In this document: one piece after another, positions 1 to 13,198 of the stretch
Layout: every line of letters begins with the position of its first letter
Numbering within the stretch: the stretch's first letter is position 1
Assembly: GCA_015680685.1 (NCBI GenBank)
Contig: MNCI01004792.1
Coordinates: forward strand, 398,558-462,557
Origin: Gnetum montanum
Lineage: Eukaryota > Streptophyta > Gnetopsida > Gnetales > Gnetaceae
Reading direction: 5' to 3'
Length of the DNA stretch: 64,000 bases
Translations under genes and position numbers: made by a program
Notes under the pieces: model-generated
Databases searched by the model: none
What the model was told of the DNA's origin: nothing
The model's input: only the letters and a program-made list of their open reading frames with translations

Positions 1-1100
1 GGTAGTTAGTCATAATAACATCATTTTGACTTCAAATTAATTATGGACCATGTATAAATATTCTCTAATAATATCTTCATCCTAAAAAATTTCAATTTTA
101 TTGCTAAAATCTACCTTTTTATCACAAATTGGATTTCTATTATTAGTTTTATCTGACTTATGTTTTTTGTTAGCCCTTGTAGTTTTGGCCCTAAATAGGA
201 GGAAAACTTCAAATATCATTAATAAATTAATTTTAAATACTATAAATGGAGTCCTAAACCATTTTCCACATATCAAGTCTCTTGTTTCTTATCACTTTAT
301 TCTTTTATTCATTTTTTCATACTTAGATTTTATTTTACATCACTAGTAGTTCATTTCTATACTTAGTTTTTATTCACATAACTTAGCTTTTATTTGCATC
401 TACTAGGTTTTATCAATTTTATTATCTAAAATTATTATTTTTCATCTATTTAACTATTGTTCATAATTCACAAATGGTAGGATAAGACCATATTTGATTA
501 GAAGATTGCACCCCATTGTGTCATGATCATTGACTTATTGAGAGGTATACTGATCTAAAGATGATGTCTAATCATAAGTTAGATAGTTAGCATCTTATTT
601 ATAGAGGTTCTTTTTCAATTTTGAAAAATAATAATATTACAAGAAAAATTTTAATGCTATAAGTATTACCAACAAGTTTCTCTAGTATTACAAGTGCATC
701 AACTGGTAGCCTATAGGTTCTTTCCAGTACTTAGAAATTTTCAAACTTTTACCACTTAGTTTATTTTCTATTTTGCACTTAACATTCATTTCTAAGTGTG
801 TGTAGGAGATACTCATTGACATCATGTCTAGCCAAGGTTTTGAATTCTCAAAAAACAATAATATTGGTAAACTGATGAAGATACTGAAGACACAAGTTCT
901 TGTAGCAATCATAGATTAACATGATTATAAAGTCACATGCATAAAGTGAGAGCTGAAAATACCTCTTTCTAAAAGTGAATTAAGGATAATGATAACATAT
1001 GAGATAGATAATGGCTTGGAACCATTATTTCTCAACCAAAAACATTCCATTAACTAAGATCTGTTTAAAGAGATCATGTTAGCAAAGTACCCCACTATTA
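1..1100. other. AT-rich sequence, no gene recognised
   Basis: Very AT-rich DNA with only short open frames on either strand. No protein domain, RNA gene or LTR boundary was recognised. It may include the 5' part of the eroded element that follows, but no primer-binding site or LTR end can be shown. Confidence 0.5.
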
Positions 1101-4100
1101 AAGATGAAATTTAGGCACTAATTGGTGCTAATATTTAGCAAAGATATATGGACCGCCTCATGGAACCTTCCAATATCAATTGCAACAACAAGAATTATTA
1201 ATTCCAAGACCAACATAATAAGAGTGGTGGCATTAGCATTCATGATGATGATAAGGATGAGAATCCTCATGCTTCATTGCATATAGAACTCTTCCCTCCA
1301 CACATCACATAACCACAAAGACTAATTCTAAAGTAGGTTAATTTTATCAAATTCACTAATATATTTTCCATTCATATTCCTCAGACTATTGGTCCTATTG
1401 TACCTATCTTCACTACCTTAACTATTATTGCACCATTAAAGATTATCTTACCCCCAACCTATAGCTTATTCCCAAACAAAAATACTATTAATTCAAAATC
1501 TCATTCACAAGTCCAAGATTCCAATATGTTGTTGAATCCCTTCCAATCCTTTTTCTCCTATTCCATCATTTCAACAATTGTAGTTGTCCTTGTCATTTCT
1601 TCAATCTACCCAACATACCTCATAATATAGTATGTTACCATTAGCTTCTATGTCCACCATTTCATCTACCAAGCTAGTTTCACCTACCTACAGCCTAGTG
1701 TTGGTTAATACTTTTGTGTCATCTATCCTAAGAGTTTCTCTTGAAGTAATGTTGTTACTTCAAGACCCTTCTTCTAGGTTATAAGACAATGAGAATCAAG
1801 CTTGAAGCATGATGTTATTACATGGACAGCATCTTGTAATCTTCATTACACATCTTCTTTTTGATCCTACCCATTGATCCAATTTTCTCAAGTTTCCAAA
1901 GAAATATTATTATCTAATTTCACTAATTATAATGAAAAATCTAATCTTTCCCATCATGTTATCACCTTTTGTAATGAATTCATGCTATCAACCAACTATC
2001 CCCATACAATTTTAACAATCATTTTAAATTCATTAACAAGAAAGATATTAGAGTGGTACATGTCTCTCTTTGATGGATCTATCACTTTCCTTAAGAGGAT
2101 TTTCACTACCTTTGTGGAGAGATTTAATTACAACATTACTGGGGATGGCACAGTGCAAAACCTGTTGGTCATCAATCAAGTATCTACTAAATTTATTTCC
2201 AAGTTCATCTCTCAATAAACTTTAGCAATAATGAAACTTACTCATCTCTTGCATGATGATCAACTATTGGATATCTTTAGGGGAGTAGTTAATGACTATA
2301 TTAGAGGTGAGATACTCTACCCTAGGTCTCTTAGTGACCATGATTTCATCACCTCTACTAAATACATAGAATAGGTGATCATCCAATGTAATGATCTCGA
2401 ATGGATAAATTTTTGCAATAAAACTAATAAGATAGAAAAAGAAAAGGCCTTGAAAAATGTAGAATAAATAGTAGCTTTAGTTAATCAAACATTACTAGAA
2501 TCCTTGTTCACCACCAATAAGGTTAAGAAAATAACATCAAATAGGCACTAGCAAAGAGATCATCAAAAGATAGATCCAAGTACCAAAAGTTTCCAAAGAC
2601 CTACACTTAGCTCTAAAACATGCTACCAAGAAAGAAGTACATAACCCCAAAACAAGTCTTAGAGTAATCAAAGGCTAGATTTAGACACTTGCAAACTCTA
2701 GCCATAGATCTTTCTTAACATGTATAAGAAGATCCTCCAATTCCAAAGTGGTACAATCCAACAAATTTTGCTATTATGATGAGGTTATAGGTCATGACAC
2801 TCACAAGTGTAATAGACTCAAAGATGATATTTAAGCTCTTTTTGAAAAACGAAGAATAATCTTCAATACATTAATTTAACCTAACAATTAATATATGTGG
2901 ACATTCTAAGATCCCCTTGAATTTCCATTTAAGAAAAATATCTACATTCTAACCCAAAGGCACTAAATCCAAAAACATGTTTAATATCTAGATGGGTCCT
3001 TCTTCAACCAATCCCCATGTATCCTTACAAACTAATCCTTATGAACCCAAATAACAATATTTTTTCATCAATCTCCCTATAGATAGTTCCTTTACTCCTA
3101 AAAAGGTACAAAGAGCTTCATTTGTCATAGGTCTCACATCATATTATGATACTTCTCTTACTTCATAAAATCCCATGAATTTCAACCATTTATTATCATC
3201 GAGGAGTAGGCTACCTTTGTCCATTTCATCTCACCTAATTGATTATCCCCTTGTTTTTCCTTATGTAGTGCCTCCTCCATCACATACCTTATCCTTCCCC
3301 ACCTTCTAAAAACTAGCATTACTTCCTACTCCCACACCTCTAATTTATATCCTTACCTAACCATAAAAGTAGGAAATATCTAACATCAAAAAAGTGAAGG
3401 ATCAATCCAAAAAGAAATCTTTCCCATAGTAGAAGAAAAAAGTGGTATTACATGAGCCTCAAAATACATCTACACCTACTCTAATAGCTACTTTAACTAA
3501 TTTATCATTAGTTTTTCCTATAACATCTTCACCTAAGGATGTAATCTCTGAGAGCAAATGTTTACCTTAAATCATTGCAATAATGAAGCCAAAAGGGATA
3601 AATCTTATTATCTTAAACCTCATTTCCACCTCTGAGGAACATCATTTAGATTTAGAGGAGGTTATCAAGTCCATCATCATTAAATAAAACATTCAGCTTC
3701 ATGCCCAAGCAATCTCATCAATGCTCAATGGTCCATTGTATAAGGTAGACTACTTGGTATCTAAAGGAGAAACTATAAAAACTCATCCCAAGACTTTTAT
3801 CATGTACTAGCTATCTATATATATTACAATATAGATTAGGAATAATTTAAGGAATAATGTAATGATACCATTAGTACATGTGGATGATGGAGCTAATTTC
3901 AATGTTATCTGATGGATCATTATTAAGCATCTTAGCCTTAAAAAAGTAGGTCACACACTCCAACTTCAACTCTATTTTAATTTTTTTTAGCATAGCTAGA
4001 GTAAAAACTGTAGTATCTATTAAATTATTTTTCTCAATAGAAAAGAATATCAATTTGGAATCTACTTTTGTGATAGCTAGGAATTCCTCAAAGATAAATG

Positions 4101-4300
4101 CTATCTTAAAAAGGTCTTAGTTAGCTTAATATTACATAATTTTCTCACCTATATACTAGAAGATGCACTTTCCATGCAAGGATAGGGAAGTAATTATTTA
4201 CGTTGATCATGAAGTTCCTACAATCTCTCACCTAGATGTGCTAGAAGGATCTATGCTAGGTTCCTAACCCATTACCATGGGGTTAAATATCTTCTATTGA
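1100..4300 (+). pseudogene. T1: eroded Ty3/gypsy gag-protease (Tat-like)
   Basis: The clearest part is a retrotransposon Gag domain at 1874-2218, with phrases such as HVITFCNEFMLSTNYPH, KILEWYMSLFDGSIT and FVERFNYNI, typical of plant Ty3/gypsy Gag. It continues past a stop as a DIFRGVVNDYIRGE block (about 2265-2310). A degenerate zinc-knuckle-like FCYYDEVIGHDTHKCNRLK lies near 2768-2825. Near 3866-3910 the protease active-site region reads VPLVHVDDGANFNVI, matching the VDDGAAMNVI of the younger Tat copies here. A further protease-like block, MHFPCKDREVIIYVDHEVPTI, follows near 4150-4220. Many stops and frameshifts interrupt it. No RT, integrase or LTR pair was seen, so it is a fragment. Family is confident; the outer limits are approximate. 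Confidence 0.75.
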
Positions 4301-6587
4301 AGGAACTAATGAGGCCAATGTTATCATCCCATGATTAATCAATTCTTATGAATTCATAGATCTAGGCTTCGATAAACTAGACATTATAGAATGTATTAAA
4401 AGCACTAAGGATCCTACCCATTTCCAATAAAAAAAAATTCATTTCCAACATGTTCCCTACTTTAAAAGTTATTTATCTTTACCCTATTTTTTTATGTTTT
4501 TAATCTATCTTCTATATTTTTCTTAATCAACTAAGTTTACTCATTTTATTTACTTTACATTATTTTATCTTGCATTGTTTCTTTCTTATAATTTTTTCAT
4601 TTGGAACAATGTTACTTTAATTTTCTTTAACCCTTCAAAACACACTAAATCCAAAATGTAGGAAAGATAATTCAATTACTAGAAAATAATAAAACTAGTT
4701 ATTTTTATTATTTCAAAAGAAGATTACAAATATAGTGGAACCAAAATCCCACAAAATAATAACACTCACACCTCAATGATATTGCAAAGCATGAGACTCT
4801 ACAACCACATACATGATTGACACTAATGCAAGGCATAATCAAAGTAGATCTGTTCCATACACAGGACTAAGATCCAAACATTTAGATAGAGCTACAATGA
4901 CCACTAACACACACATAATTAATCATAGAGATAAAAAAAATTTCATGCAATATTTCTTCCAACTCTCTCATGCACTCTTATGCATAACATGTAACATAAA
5001 ATCAATATATATATATATATTACAAGACCAAGAAACCTAGGGAAATATTTTCCATGATTCACTTGGAGAATATTAGCTATTTCCAATCTTGATCTCATCT
5101 TCTTGGACTATTTTCCATCTTCTAAATACTATCTTAAAAATTTCCATAGTATTTTGGAATGTCTATAGGCTTGGCAAGATGTCTCTATGAAAAACACTAG
5201 ACTCAAGTAAAATGTATTCTTTCTTGGTTAGACATCTCCACTTGAGACAACACTTCTCCTCCTATGGATAGATGTCTTTCCAAAGATTTATTCCACTTGA
5301 GATAGATGTATCCTCGAAGATGTATCTTTCCTAGCCAATACATCTCCTCTCTTAGTAAGACATATTCCAAGCACATGGAAAATCTTTGTCATCCTAGTTG
5401 TCAAGCAAGACATCTATCTAATGTCTAGAACATCCTTTCAATTTTCCAAAACCTTTCATCTTTGTTTTAATAGGACTAAAAATGGGTTCAGAAGAAGTAT
5501 CCTTACACTAGTCTCTATCTTTAATGTTATTTTTATCTAGTATTTATTTTATCTTGTCTTACATCTTCGCTATTAAATTCAAAAATCATAGAAAAAATTA
5601 AAATATAAACTGAAAAACCCCATAAAGACATAAAACAATAAAAAGAACAAAAGCATATAAAACATAAAATCCATAAATAAAACCATTTATTATTTTAGTA
5701 TAGTTTCCTATCTTCAAAATGTTAATATAAATACATCATCTAGCAAAGACATCAAGATTAGAAACATAGTCACCATTCTACCACTACCTATTCTCTATCC
5801 TCTTCCCCCAAAATCACTACCTCTTTAGTTTGTGTGGCCTTCATATCTTCTTCCTCTTTTTCTACATCATATATTAATAATTTTTTCCCAATTACTATAA
5901 GTGATTTATCTTTTAATTAATCCTAAGCCTAACTACTATGATTTTTCTTACCCTCAAGCCATTATTAGCCTAGCCACCATCATGCTAGGTACTCCATTTA
6001 TGTCTAGTTGGAGGCATATTTTTATCTATAGTAACATCATTTGTTATCATGTAATAATCATGTCTCACTTCATCTTGATGAGTTTCCTTTATTGTCATCA
6101 AAAATCTTAATGCTAGAGTGTATTATCTAGCATATTTAGATTTCAATCAGTACCTAGGCCTTATGAATAGAGCATATCTTAAAAGGTATTGCATTTAAGG
6201 CACAAGAAGTAAAAACAATAAACAATAAATAATAATAATGATAGAATAATTAGAATTTATCTAACCTTTACCTCTTACACTACTTTAGCTTTATTTCATT
6301 ATTTTCAAGTTCATTCTTATCTTTCATTTCATTCCATATCTCTCTTTCTCTTTATTTTCTACTATTATTCTTCTACATCTATCTCATGCATACTTCCTTT
6401 ATTTCTTTTCTAATATCCACTTGTCTCATTCCACTAATATTTCTCTCATCAACATGCTATGGTAATGATATGTAAAATCAATCTACCTCTATGCTAGTGT
6501 ATCTTAAGTTTGAGTGGAATAGAAAGAGAATTTATTAATATATCAGCATCAATAATCAATAGAGTGTGAGATGTATTTAAGGATTGT
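4300..6587. other. AT-rich non-coding stretch
   Basis: No coding domain was recognised. It contains a short AT dinucleotide run near 5003-5020. A region at about 5150-5480 repeats the octamer-like AGACATCT/AGATGTCT in both orientations among unrelated sequence, resembling the one at 7236-7400. It may be old LTR sequence, but no ends or target duplications are visible. Confidence 0.4.
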
Positions 6588-7670
6588 TGAACTTAGAAGG
6601 GGGGATGAATAAGTTCCCAAATCAAAATTCATAGCCACAAAAACCACAGCCAAAATTACATGGTTCCCCAACTTGGGTACTCCACACTCAAAGGGTAGAT
6701 TTCTTGCACACCTCCAAACTTTGTTTCACTCAAAATTTGGTTTGAAGGGAACCACAGCCATTACAAGCCATAAGCTTTATTGTAGAGTGATTCATCCCTG
6801 TGAATCTATTCAACATTGGAAGGTTCTAACAAGCTTCGAATTGGTTTCAAGGATCCTACAACCTTTACAACTTGAGCTCCACTCTAAAGTGTTGTGATGC
6901 TACACAAACACTCAATCCTGTAGGATCCTAACAAGCTCAATGATGATGCCTTCTTGTAAGAAGCACATCAACCCCAATAGGACAAAAAGAAAGATAAATA
7001 AAAATTACAAGGAAAAGATGCAACTAATTTCCTAGTCCTTGTACTTTGAGACACTATACAATAAAATCACTACAAATGATCGTATAATGAGGCACAAAAA
7101 TACAATAGAATAAAGTAGACAATGATTTCTTGATGTTACACTTTCTTACTCAATGCCTAAGAGAATTAAGTCTTCTTATAGCCTTGAAGTTTCCAAAATC
7201 ACCTCAAAATTTGTGCAATGGCTATCTAATGGCTAGTGGAGACATCTTCTTCAAGATTGGGATGTCTCTTTGCAACAAACTCCAATTCTAGGGAGACATC
7301 TTCTCTTGAAAGGAGGTATCTCCTATTTTTAGGAGACATCTTCTCTGGTTCTTCTACACTTTGGCCAAGACATCTTCTTCTTCTAGGAGACATCTTGTCA
7401 ACTGTTGAACTTTCGTTCTCAAAGCTTTATTTCATTGATTTTTCTTCTTCCCAATTCTTAGAACATCTACATTTTTTTGTAATCTCCATTCTTACCCATG
7501 CTTCAAATTTCTTTATAATGTCCTTGACCATGATGTCCATGCTTCCTTTAGTCTTTCTCCAAGCTTCCTTAAATCCTTATCCATGTTCTTATTCTAAAAA
7601 CACAACAATCACACAAACATCCTTTTTTTTTCCATTTTCTTTAAGATTTTGACATACCAAAAGGTCAAAA
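6588..7670. repeat. Possible LTR next to the copia fragment
   Basis: The left edge near 6588 reads TGTTGAAC followed by AGAAGGGGGGATGAAT, a purine-rich block of the sort found near LTR boundaries. The right edge abuts a purine tract on the minus strand (AAAAAGGGGAAGA, 7672-7686), which sits downstream of the minus-strand copia RNase H as a polypurine tract should. Between them, 7236-7400 repeats GACATCTTCT-like words. No matching partner LTR and no target duplication were found, so the call is tentative. Confidence 0.3.
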
Positions 7671-7671
7671 A

Positions 7672-7686
7672 TCTTCCCCTTTTTGG
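7672..7686 (-). other. Candidate polypurine tract of copia fragment C1
   Basis: On the minus strand the sequence reads CACCAAAAAGGGGAAGA, about 320 bp past the end of the copia RNase H remnant. Ty1/copia elements place such a tract immediately before the 3' LTR. Position and composition fit; function is inferred. Confidence 0.45.
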
Positions 7687-8004
7687 TGATGTCCAAAACT
7701 AAAGAAATGGATTAGTAAATCATGAATAGTCATAGACTCTCAACATCTTAATATTTCCCTTGTCACCAAAAACCACATCTCAAAGCACACTCTCAAAATT
7801 TCTTCCACTTTCTGAATAGCAGTAAAAAAGAGCTGATCAAACCTGCCCCTAAACATGCATAAGAGAGAATAGATGTAATAATATTTTTGTGTTTTTGATT
7901 TTGTTTTTTATTTTTAGTATAAAAATGAAAGAAACAATGCAAAAGAAAGAGAACTTACTAGATAGGATAGGGTCATATTCCCATATCTTTATAGAGATAA
8001 CTTA

Positions 8005-9185
8005 ATCATTACTCATCAAGGGGTTTTGTAAAAGCATCACCCAGTTTATTTGTGGTCCAAATCAACTCAAGTTTTGTGTGTCCTCATTTAGTATGTTCAC
8101 ATATAAAGTGATGGGAAATTTCAATGCATTTTTTGCAGATATGTTGAATCATATTTTTTATCATATTTATGGCATTATTGTCACAAAAGATATGCATAGA
8201 TTATGATAGGAATCCTATGTCTTTGAGAGTTTCTCTCATCCATAAAAGTTGAGCACAACAACTTCTTACTAAGATATATTTAGGTTCTATTGTAGAAAGT
8301 GTAGTAGAGGTTTTCTTTCTGGTTGTCCAAGAGCCAAGGCTTCATCCTAGAAAAAAGCAACTTCCACTTATGCTTTGACAATCATCCAAACAACCTACCC
8401 AATCTACATCACAATATCCAACAAGATCAAGAGGAGAGTCCTTTGGATAACAAAGGCCCTAGTTAGTAGTACCTTTTAAATAATGAAATATTTATTTAAC
8501 TATCTTTAAATGAGATTCTTTTGGAGTAGCTTGATATCTAGTACACATTCCAAGACTTAATGCAATGTCTAGTGTACTAGCAGTTAATTAGAGTAGGCTA
8601 CCTATCATGCCTTTATAAAGCCTATGATCAACAGGCCGACCTTGATCATCTTTGGTAATTTAAAACTTGCATCCATAGAAGTGTTATTTATCTTAAAAAC
8701 AGCTAGATTGAATTTGTGAACAAGATCTTTGACATATTTTTTTTGACAAATGAAGGTTCCTTCTTTAGATTGATTGATTTAAAATCCAAGAAAGTTTTTG
8801 CGTTCTCCCATCTTGCTCATTTTGAAATACAAGACTGCATATGATCTAAAAATTTCTTACATAGAGTTTTATTAGTAGTACTAAAAAATACTTTCATCAA
8901 CATAAATTTGAATAATAAGAAGATCACTACCTTCTCTTTTAAGAAACAAAGTGCCATTAGCCATAAGTATTTTGAAACCATTTGATATAAGATCTTAAGA
9001 GAGTCTTTCATAGCATGCTCTAGGGGCTTGTTTAAGGCCATAGAGAGCCTTCTTGAGCTTGTAAACATGATCAAGTTTAATGGGATCTGTAAAACCTGTA
9101 GGTTGATCAATGTACACTTCTTATTGTATGGTTTCATTTAGAAAGGCACTTTTCACATCTGATGAGTTGTCTTTTTTGGCTGTGT
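8005..9185 (-). pseudogene. C1: Ty1/copia RT-RNase H fragment
   Basis: Read on the minus strand, the frame from about 9165 gives [47 protein letters not shown] and IQIYVDESIF. This is the classic copia reverse transcriptase series, with the YVDD box changed to YVDE. The RNase H part follows: DLVGYCDVDWVGC (near 8400), a TEAEYI-like EPKYILV (near 8270), an IRHH-like ISHHF (near 8110), and the usual C-terminal ELIWTTNKLGDAFTKPLDE (near 8010-8065). Stops break the frame in many places. Gag, protease and integrase are absent. The upstream end is cut near 9185, where the LTR of element A1 begins. Confidence 0.85.
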
Positions 9186-9189
9186 CGAT

Positions 9190-9760
9190 GGCCTTCCTAA
9201 CATAGCCTTGTCAATTGGGCTCCATAGATGAGGTCCCATCAATGCATTGTGTTTTATGTATCAAAGAGGCCTTTTCAACATAGGATCTTCTTTTTGGCTA
9301 TAAATACACATCCACCAGCTGCATTTATGGAAAGTATATTTTACTAATAGTAGAGCTCTTGCAATTTTTTTATTCAGAAGCTGGAATATTTCTTCTGAGT
9401 TCTTGTAGTAGGATTCATTGAGTGTATAGATATTTATTCGAGCATTGTTGTACCTGAGAATGATAGTGTGTGTGGAAATAAAGATGAGATTTTTGATAAG
9501 CCTTACAACATTCTAGATAGATTAAATATTTTATTCATGCATAAAGATAAAATGATAAAGATCATATGCCTCAATTACACTTAACTATACCATGTGCTTT
9601 AAAACTATAATTGGGAAGATAATGAATAATATTAGGGCAAGGTTCACTACCTAGAAGGCTAGTGCACTAAAAACCATAAAGTCCATAGAATTTCACTAGA
9701 TCATGTGTGAACACTTTGTGATTCGTATGGTTGGACATAGAGGTACCTCGTTGCTTATCA
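9190..9760 (+). repeat. A1 5' LTR (truncated, Athila-like family)
   Basis: The reverse complement matches the LTRs at 11871-12998, 17834-18896 and 38725-39522, including the terminal block GAGGTACCTCGTTGCTTATCA just before the primer site. The shared order is TATA box, the GATGAG...GATAAGCC...CTAGATAGATT block, and TCAATTACACTTAACTATACCAT. Compared with the 11871 copy it lacks about 300 bp internally, and it is cut on its left by the junction with the copia fragment. It is the 5' LTR because primer site and gag follow on the same strand. Confidence 0.75.
9299..9306 (+). promoter_or_regulatory. TATA box of A1 5' LTR
   Basis: TATAAATA in the context GGCTATAAATACACA. It is at the position homologous to GGCTATAAATATGTG in the A2 LTR (minus strand) and to the TATA boxes of A3, so it is the likely RNA start signal of this LTR family. 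Confidence 0.6.
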
Positions 9761-9761
9761 T

Positions 9762-9779
9762 TGGTGCCATTACTAGGGA
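9762..9779 (+). other. A1 primer-binding site (tRNA-Asp type)
   Basis: One base after the LTR end the sequence reads TGGTGCCATTACTAGGGA. It is a mutated form of the site TGGCGCCGTTGTCAGGGG in A3, which complements the 3' end of plant tRNA-Asp. It fixes the LTR end at ...TTATCA and the orientation of the element. Confidence 0.7.
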
Positions 9780-9912
9780 CTTTATTTGTCGACATGTGTG
9801 CTATATAGGATTAGTGAATATTATTTATATCATTGGACGAACTCAAGGTCAACATCACTTTTACATGACATATAACTACTAAGCACACTCATAATTTTAT
9901 TTGTTTTGCAAA

Positions 9913-11870
9913 ATGTCTTCTTCTTCTCAAAAACATGAAGATGTCAAACCACTAGACCCATAGAAGTGCAAAGTAGTATATACTTATCCAAATGAGTATG
10001 TATTAAACATCACCTTCATTCTACATTAGGATGAATAGTTGTGATGGCATGATATGGAGGGCAACATCATCTTACCACCCAATTGTCTGTACCTGGGATG
10101 CTATTTCAAACTCTTAAGAAGCTTAGCATTCTAGATCTTCATGAAGAATATGTTGTGAATGGTTATGACACCCGGAAATACCATCCCACTAAAACACAAT
10201 GCAAGAGAGATTGACATAAGGGGAAGCATCATGAGGTTATGAAGGGGAAACATTTCACTAACCCCTTGTTCCTTCTAGATCAAAATGAAAATGAGGATCC
10301 TCCTTTTAAAGGTTCTCAGCATGAAAATCCTCCACCCCCTGTTATTGGTAATAAAGGTGTGACCCTAAACCTATGGTCCACTATTCATAAACTACGTTCA
10401 AGAAAGAGTGACAGTCAAGGTAGGGACTCAGGAAAGTAACGCAATAGCAAGGGATCTAAGGATGGGGATTGTAATGAGAAAAAACATGGTGATAGACACT
10501 GTGGTGGTGTTGGTAGTCCACCTTTCTCTTCATCTGATTCTAAACATTCCTCTTCATCTACCGATTCTCATAGAAGCTGCCATCGAAATAATCATGATGA
10601 AGGTGATCAATAAGACAACAATGACTATCTAGGCCATCAAGAATGTAGAGGTGGTAGGAACCATCATTAACATAAACATGATGAGGAACCTCTATTGGCA
10701 ACTAGAATTACGATTAACATTGTAGAGTTAGTTCAAATTCCAACCAAGCATGTGAAGGATAGTAGGATCAAGTGCTTAGACATGAATAATGTACCAAAAT
10801 TTGAGGGGGGATACAATTTTGATCTATAGAATCATCTACAAGCTTTCCATGATTCTTTTGCCTTACAAAACATTAAAAATGATTAGGAAAAACTTAAGCT
10901 CTTCCCTAGGATACTTCTCAAGGAAGCTAAAAGCTGGTACTAGTCCTTGGAACTAGAATCTATTCATTGATGGAATACCATGTTAGAGCTATTTAATGAA
11001 AAATACCAAATGTACTCCAGAGTGTCTAATCTAAGAAGGCAGATTCAAGGCTAGAAATAGGAAATACATGAACCATTGGATGCCACCATGGTAAATACTA
11101 TTCACTCTTACATCGATGCCCTGGCCATGGATATTCTTAGAGGGGACAACTTTGCCACATCATAGATGGGCTTAAAGAAAAAACTAGAACAACTCTTGGG
11201 TAGTATGTTCAAGGAAGACTATCTAAACTAAGAGCTCATCAAATCCAAAGGCTAATAGAGCCGGTAGCAAAAGAAGAAGATGAGTTTTGAAAAAGGAAAA
11301 GTATAGAAGAGTATAATAGGGATCCTTTCATCAGGAAATGAGAGGTCCAATTTTGTGATGAGGAGGAGCCACCACTCGATGAAGTGATAAATAGGAAAGC
11401 CTTACCTATCCAAAACTTTGTTTTTGATTTTTTGACAAAGGTTGATAAATTATGAGACACTTGGGATGAAAAATTCCAAGCTTCTATGAATATTGCTAAA
11501 TAATCCAAAGAGAAAAATAGTGATTGTAACCACTAGAGGTGAAAAGAAGCTAAACATGCCTACCAGAGAGGTAAGGGCAAGGTTGTTGCTATAGGGAAAG
11601 TTATGGAAAATAACTCTAATGATGAAACTACTTGTGACATTTGTCAATACAAACATCCAAAGTTATGTTTCCCTATGGTGTCACACTTACAAGAGTCTGG
11701 GGTGTACACATTGAATCCTTGACTAGCACATAGGAAAGCACCTAGATGATTACCTAATCCTCAAGGTAATCCAAGGCAGTTCCACCAGTAATAACAAGCT
11801 TACTACCCAAGTGAAGCTCCACCACAACCATATGAATAATACCAACAATGGTACCAACCAAAATCATAGG
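9913..11870 (+). pseudogene. A1 gag (Athila-like Ty3/gypsy)
   Basis: The frame opens with ATG in MSSSSQKHEDVKPLDP, homologous to the A3 Gag start MSSSSNKSTSPPRD, followed by VVYTYPNEYVLNITFIL. A Gag core near 10780-11160 reads VPKFEGGYNFDL, EAKSWY, MLELFNEKYQMYSRVSNLRRQI and HEPLDATMVNTIHSYIDALAMDI. A zinc-knuckle-like CDICQYKHPKLCFPMV is at about 11636, then a Q/Y/P-rich tail (QAYYPSEAPPQPYE). Charged low-complexity sequence lies at 10330-10700. Frequent TAG/TAA codons disable it. It ends abruptly at the reverse-oriented LTR at 11871, so protease and pol are missing. Gag normally forms the particle that packages element RNA. Confidence 0.8.
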
Positions 11871-12998
11871 TGATGAGTGGTGAGGTACCCCTATGCCCAA
11901 CCATTCAAATCATAAGCGTTCACATGTGATCTAGTTGAATTTTGTAGACTTTATCATTTCTAGTACACTAGTCCTTTAGGAAGTGAATCTAGCCCTAAGG
12001 TCAATCATTGTCTTCCCAATTACACTTATGACATTCATTGATATGGTTAAGTGTAATTGAGACATTTGATTTTTTTATCATTTTTATGTTTATAGTTGGG
12101 TGATCAAATTGTAGATAAAAATCGATTTAATTACCTAATCTAAATTAACTAATTAACTAATCATTGAACTAATCCTAACATAAATATCCATTCTCATTTT
12201 TTGTACATATCCTAAACCCACGTATCTACTACTGGGTGACCAAGTGCTATGCTACTAGGCTTACTAAGCAATAATGCTACTAGGATTACCAAGCGAATAT
12301 GTGTTACACTCATAGCAGTCATACTTATGTGTGTAATCTATTTGGCTTAATTGCTTCATTAATGTAGTAACTAGAAAATAATTAATAACTAATTGGAAAC
12401 ATTTAATAAGTAACTAAAAACATTAAATTCATAAATGAAATACCTAATCTATCTAGAGTGCTACAAGGTTTATCAGAAAGCTCATCTTTCTTACTGCACA
12501 CACTACCATGCTCAGGTACAACAATGCTTGAATAAAGATCCGTACACTTAATGACTCCTACTGTAGGCACTTGGGGGAAAAGAATTCTAACTTTAGAATG
12601 GAGAAAATGCAAGAGCTCCATTACAACTACAATCTACTTATGCCATAAATGTAGCTACAAGCACATATTTATAGCCGACACATAACACTACATTGACAGG
12701 GCCACATTGATGCATGATATGATGCATCAACTAGGCCTCATCAATGAGGCCTAGACAATGAGGCGACATCGATGAGGTATCATTAACACAATTGATATAA
12801 CATGAGTCATGATACCCCCATGACTAAATGAAGACTCTTCATCGAGTTCTTTTTACAAAATTAGAAAGGTATGGGATTATTGATTGACTTTTCTTCAAAT
12901 AAAATAACTAATTGACTTGACAAAAATTCAATTTTTTGGATCAACACATTACAAAAAATGAAGGTGTTCAGGACACAAAAATTGAACACCATGAGTCA
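11871..12998 (-). repeat. A2: reverse-oriented LTR of the Athila-like family
   Basis: It starts TGATGAGTGGTGAGGTACCCC, nearly identical to the starts at 17834 and 38725, and probably ends at ...ACCATGAGTCA (about 12998). On the minus strand it carries a TATA box and a palindrome-rich block upstream of it (12690-12800). The left flank is ATAGG and the right flank is AATTT, so no target duplication is visible. It is therefore either one end of a truncated element or a rearranged solo LTR sitting against the A1 gag. Confidence 0.75.
12666..12673 (-). promoter_or_regulatory. TATA box of LTR A2
   Basis: TATAAATA on the minus strand (GGCTATAAATATGTG), homologous to the boxes in A1 and A3. Palindromic sequence lies immediately upstream. 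Confidence 0.55.
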
Positions 12999-13198
12999 AA
13001 TTTTCAAAATTGAACAACACATTCCTTGATGGTATGAAGCTTGTTGGAGAAGATCAAATGGTCCCAAGTGATGGTGGTTCCTAAGGCTCCAAGGAACCTT
13101 TATCAACTTCACACATGGGCGGTTGAGGTGGCTGTGGTTGTCCTACTACTACTGTGACTTAGGCAAGAGGTGAAAATCATCTAGTAGTGCTTTCATTT
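12999..13198. other. Unassigned spacer between LTR A2 and T2
   Basis: About 200 bp that match neither the A-family LTR nor the T2 LTR. The join with T2 LTR sequence is at about 13198, where TTCTTTGAACTGGTGGCT begins, matching 51418 in the 3' LTR. No coding signal was recognised; it may be the internal 3' end of the A2 element. Confidence 0.4.

Noticed and set aside
11871-12998. Simple solo LTR insertion in the A1 gag
   Set aside because: The A1 gag does not resume after 12998 and the flanks (ATAGG, AATTT) do not match, so a clean solo LTR cannot be claimed.
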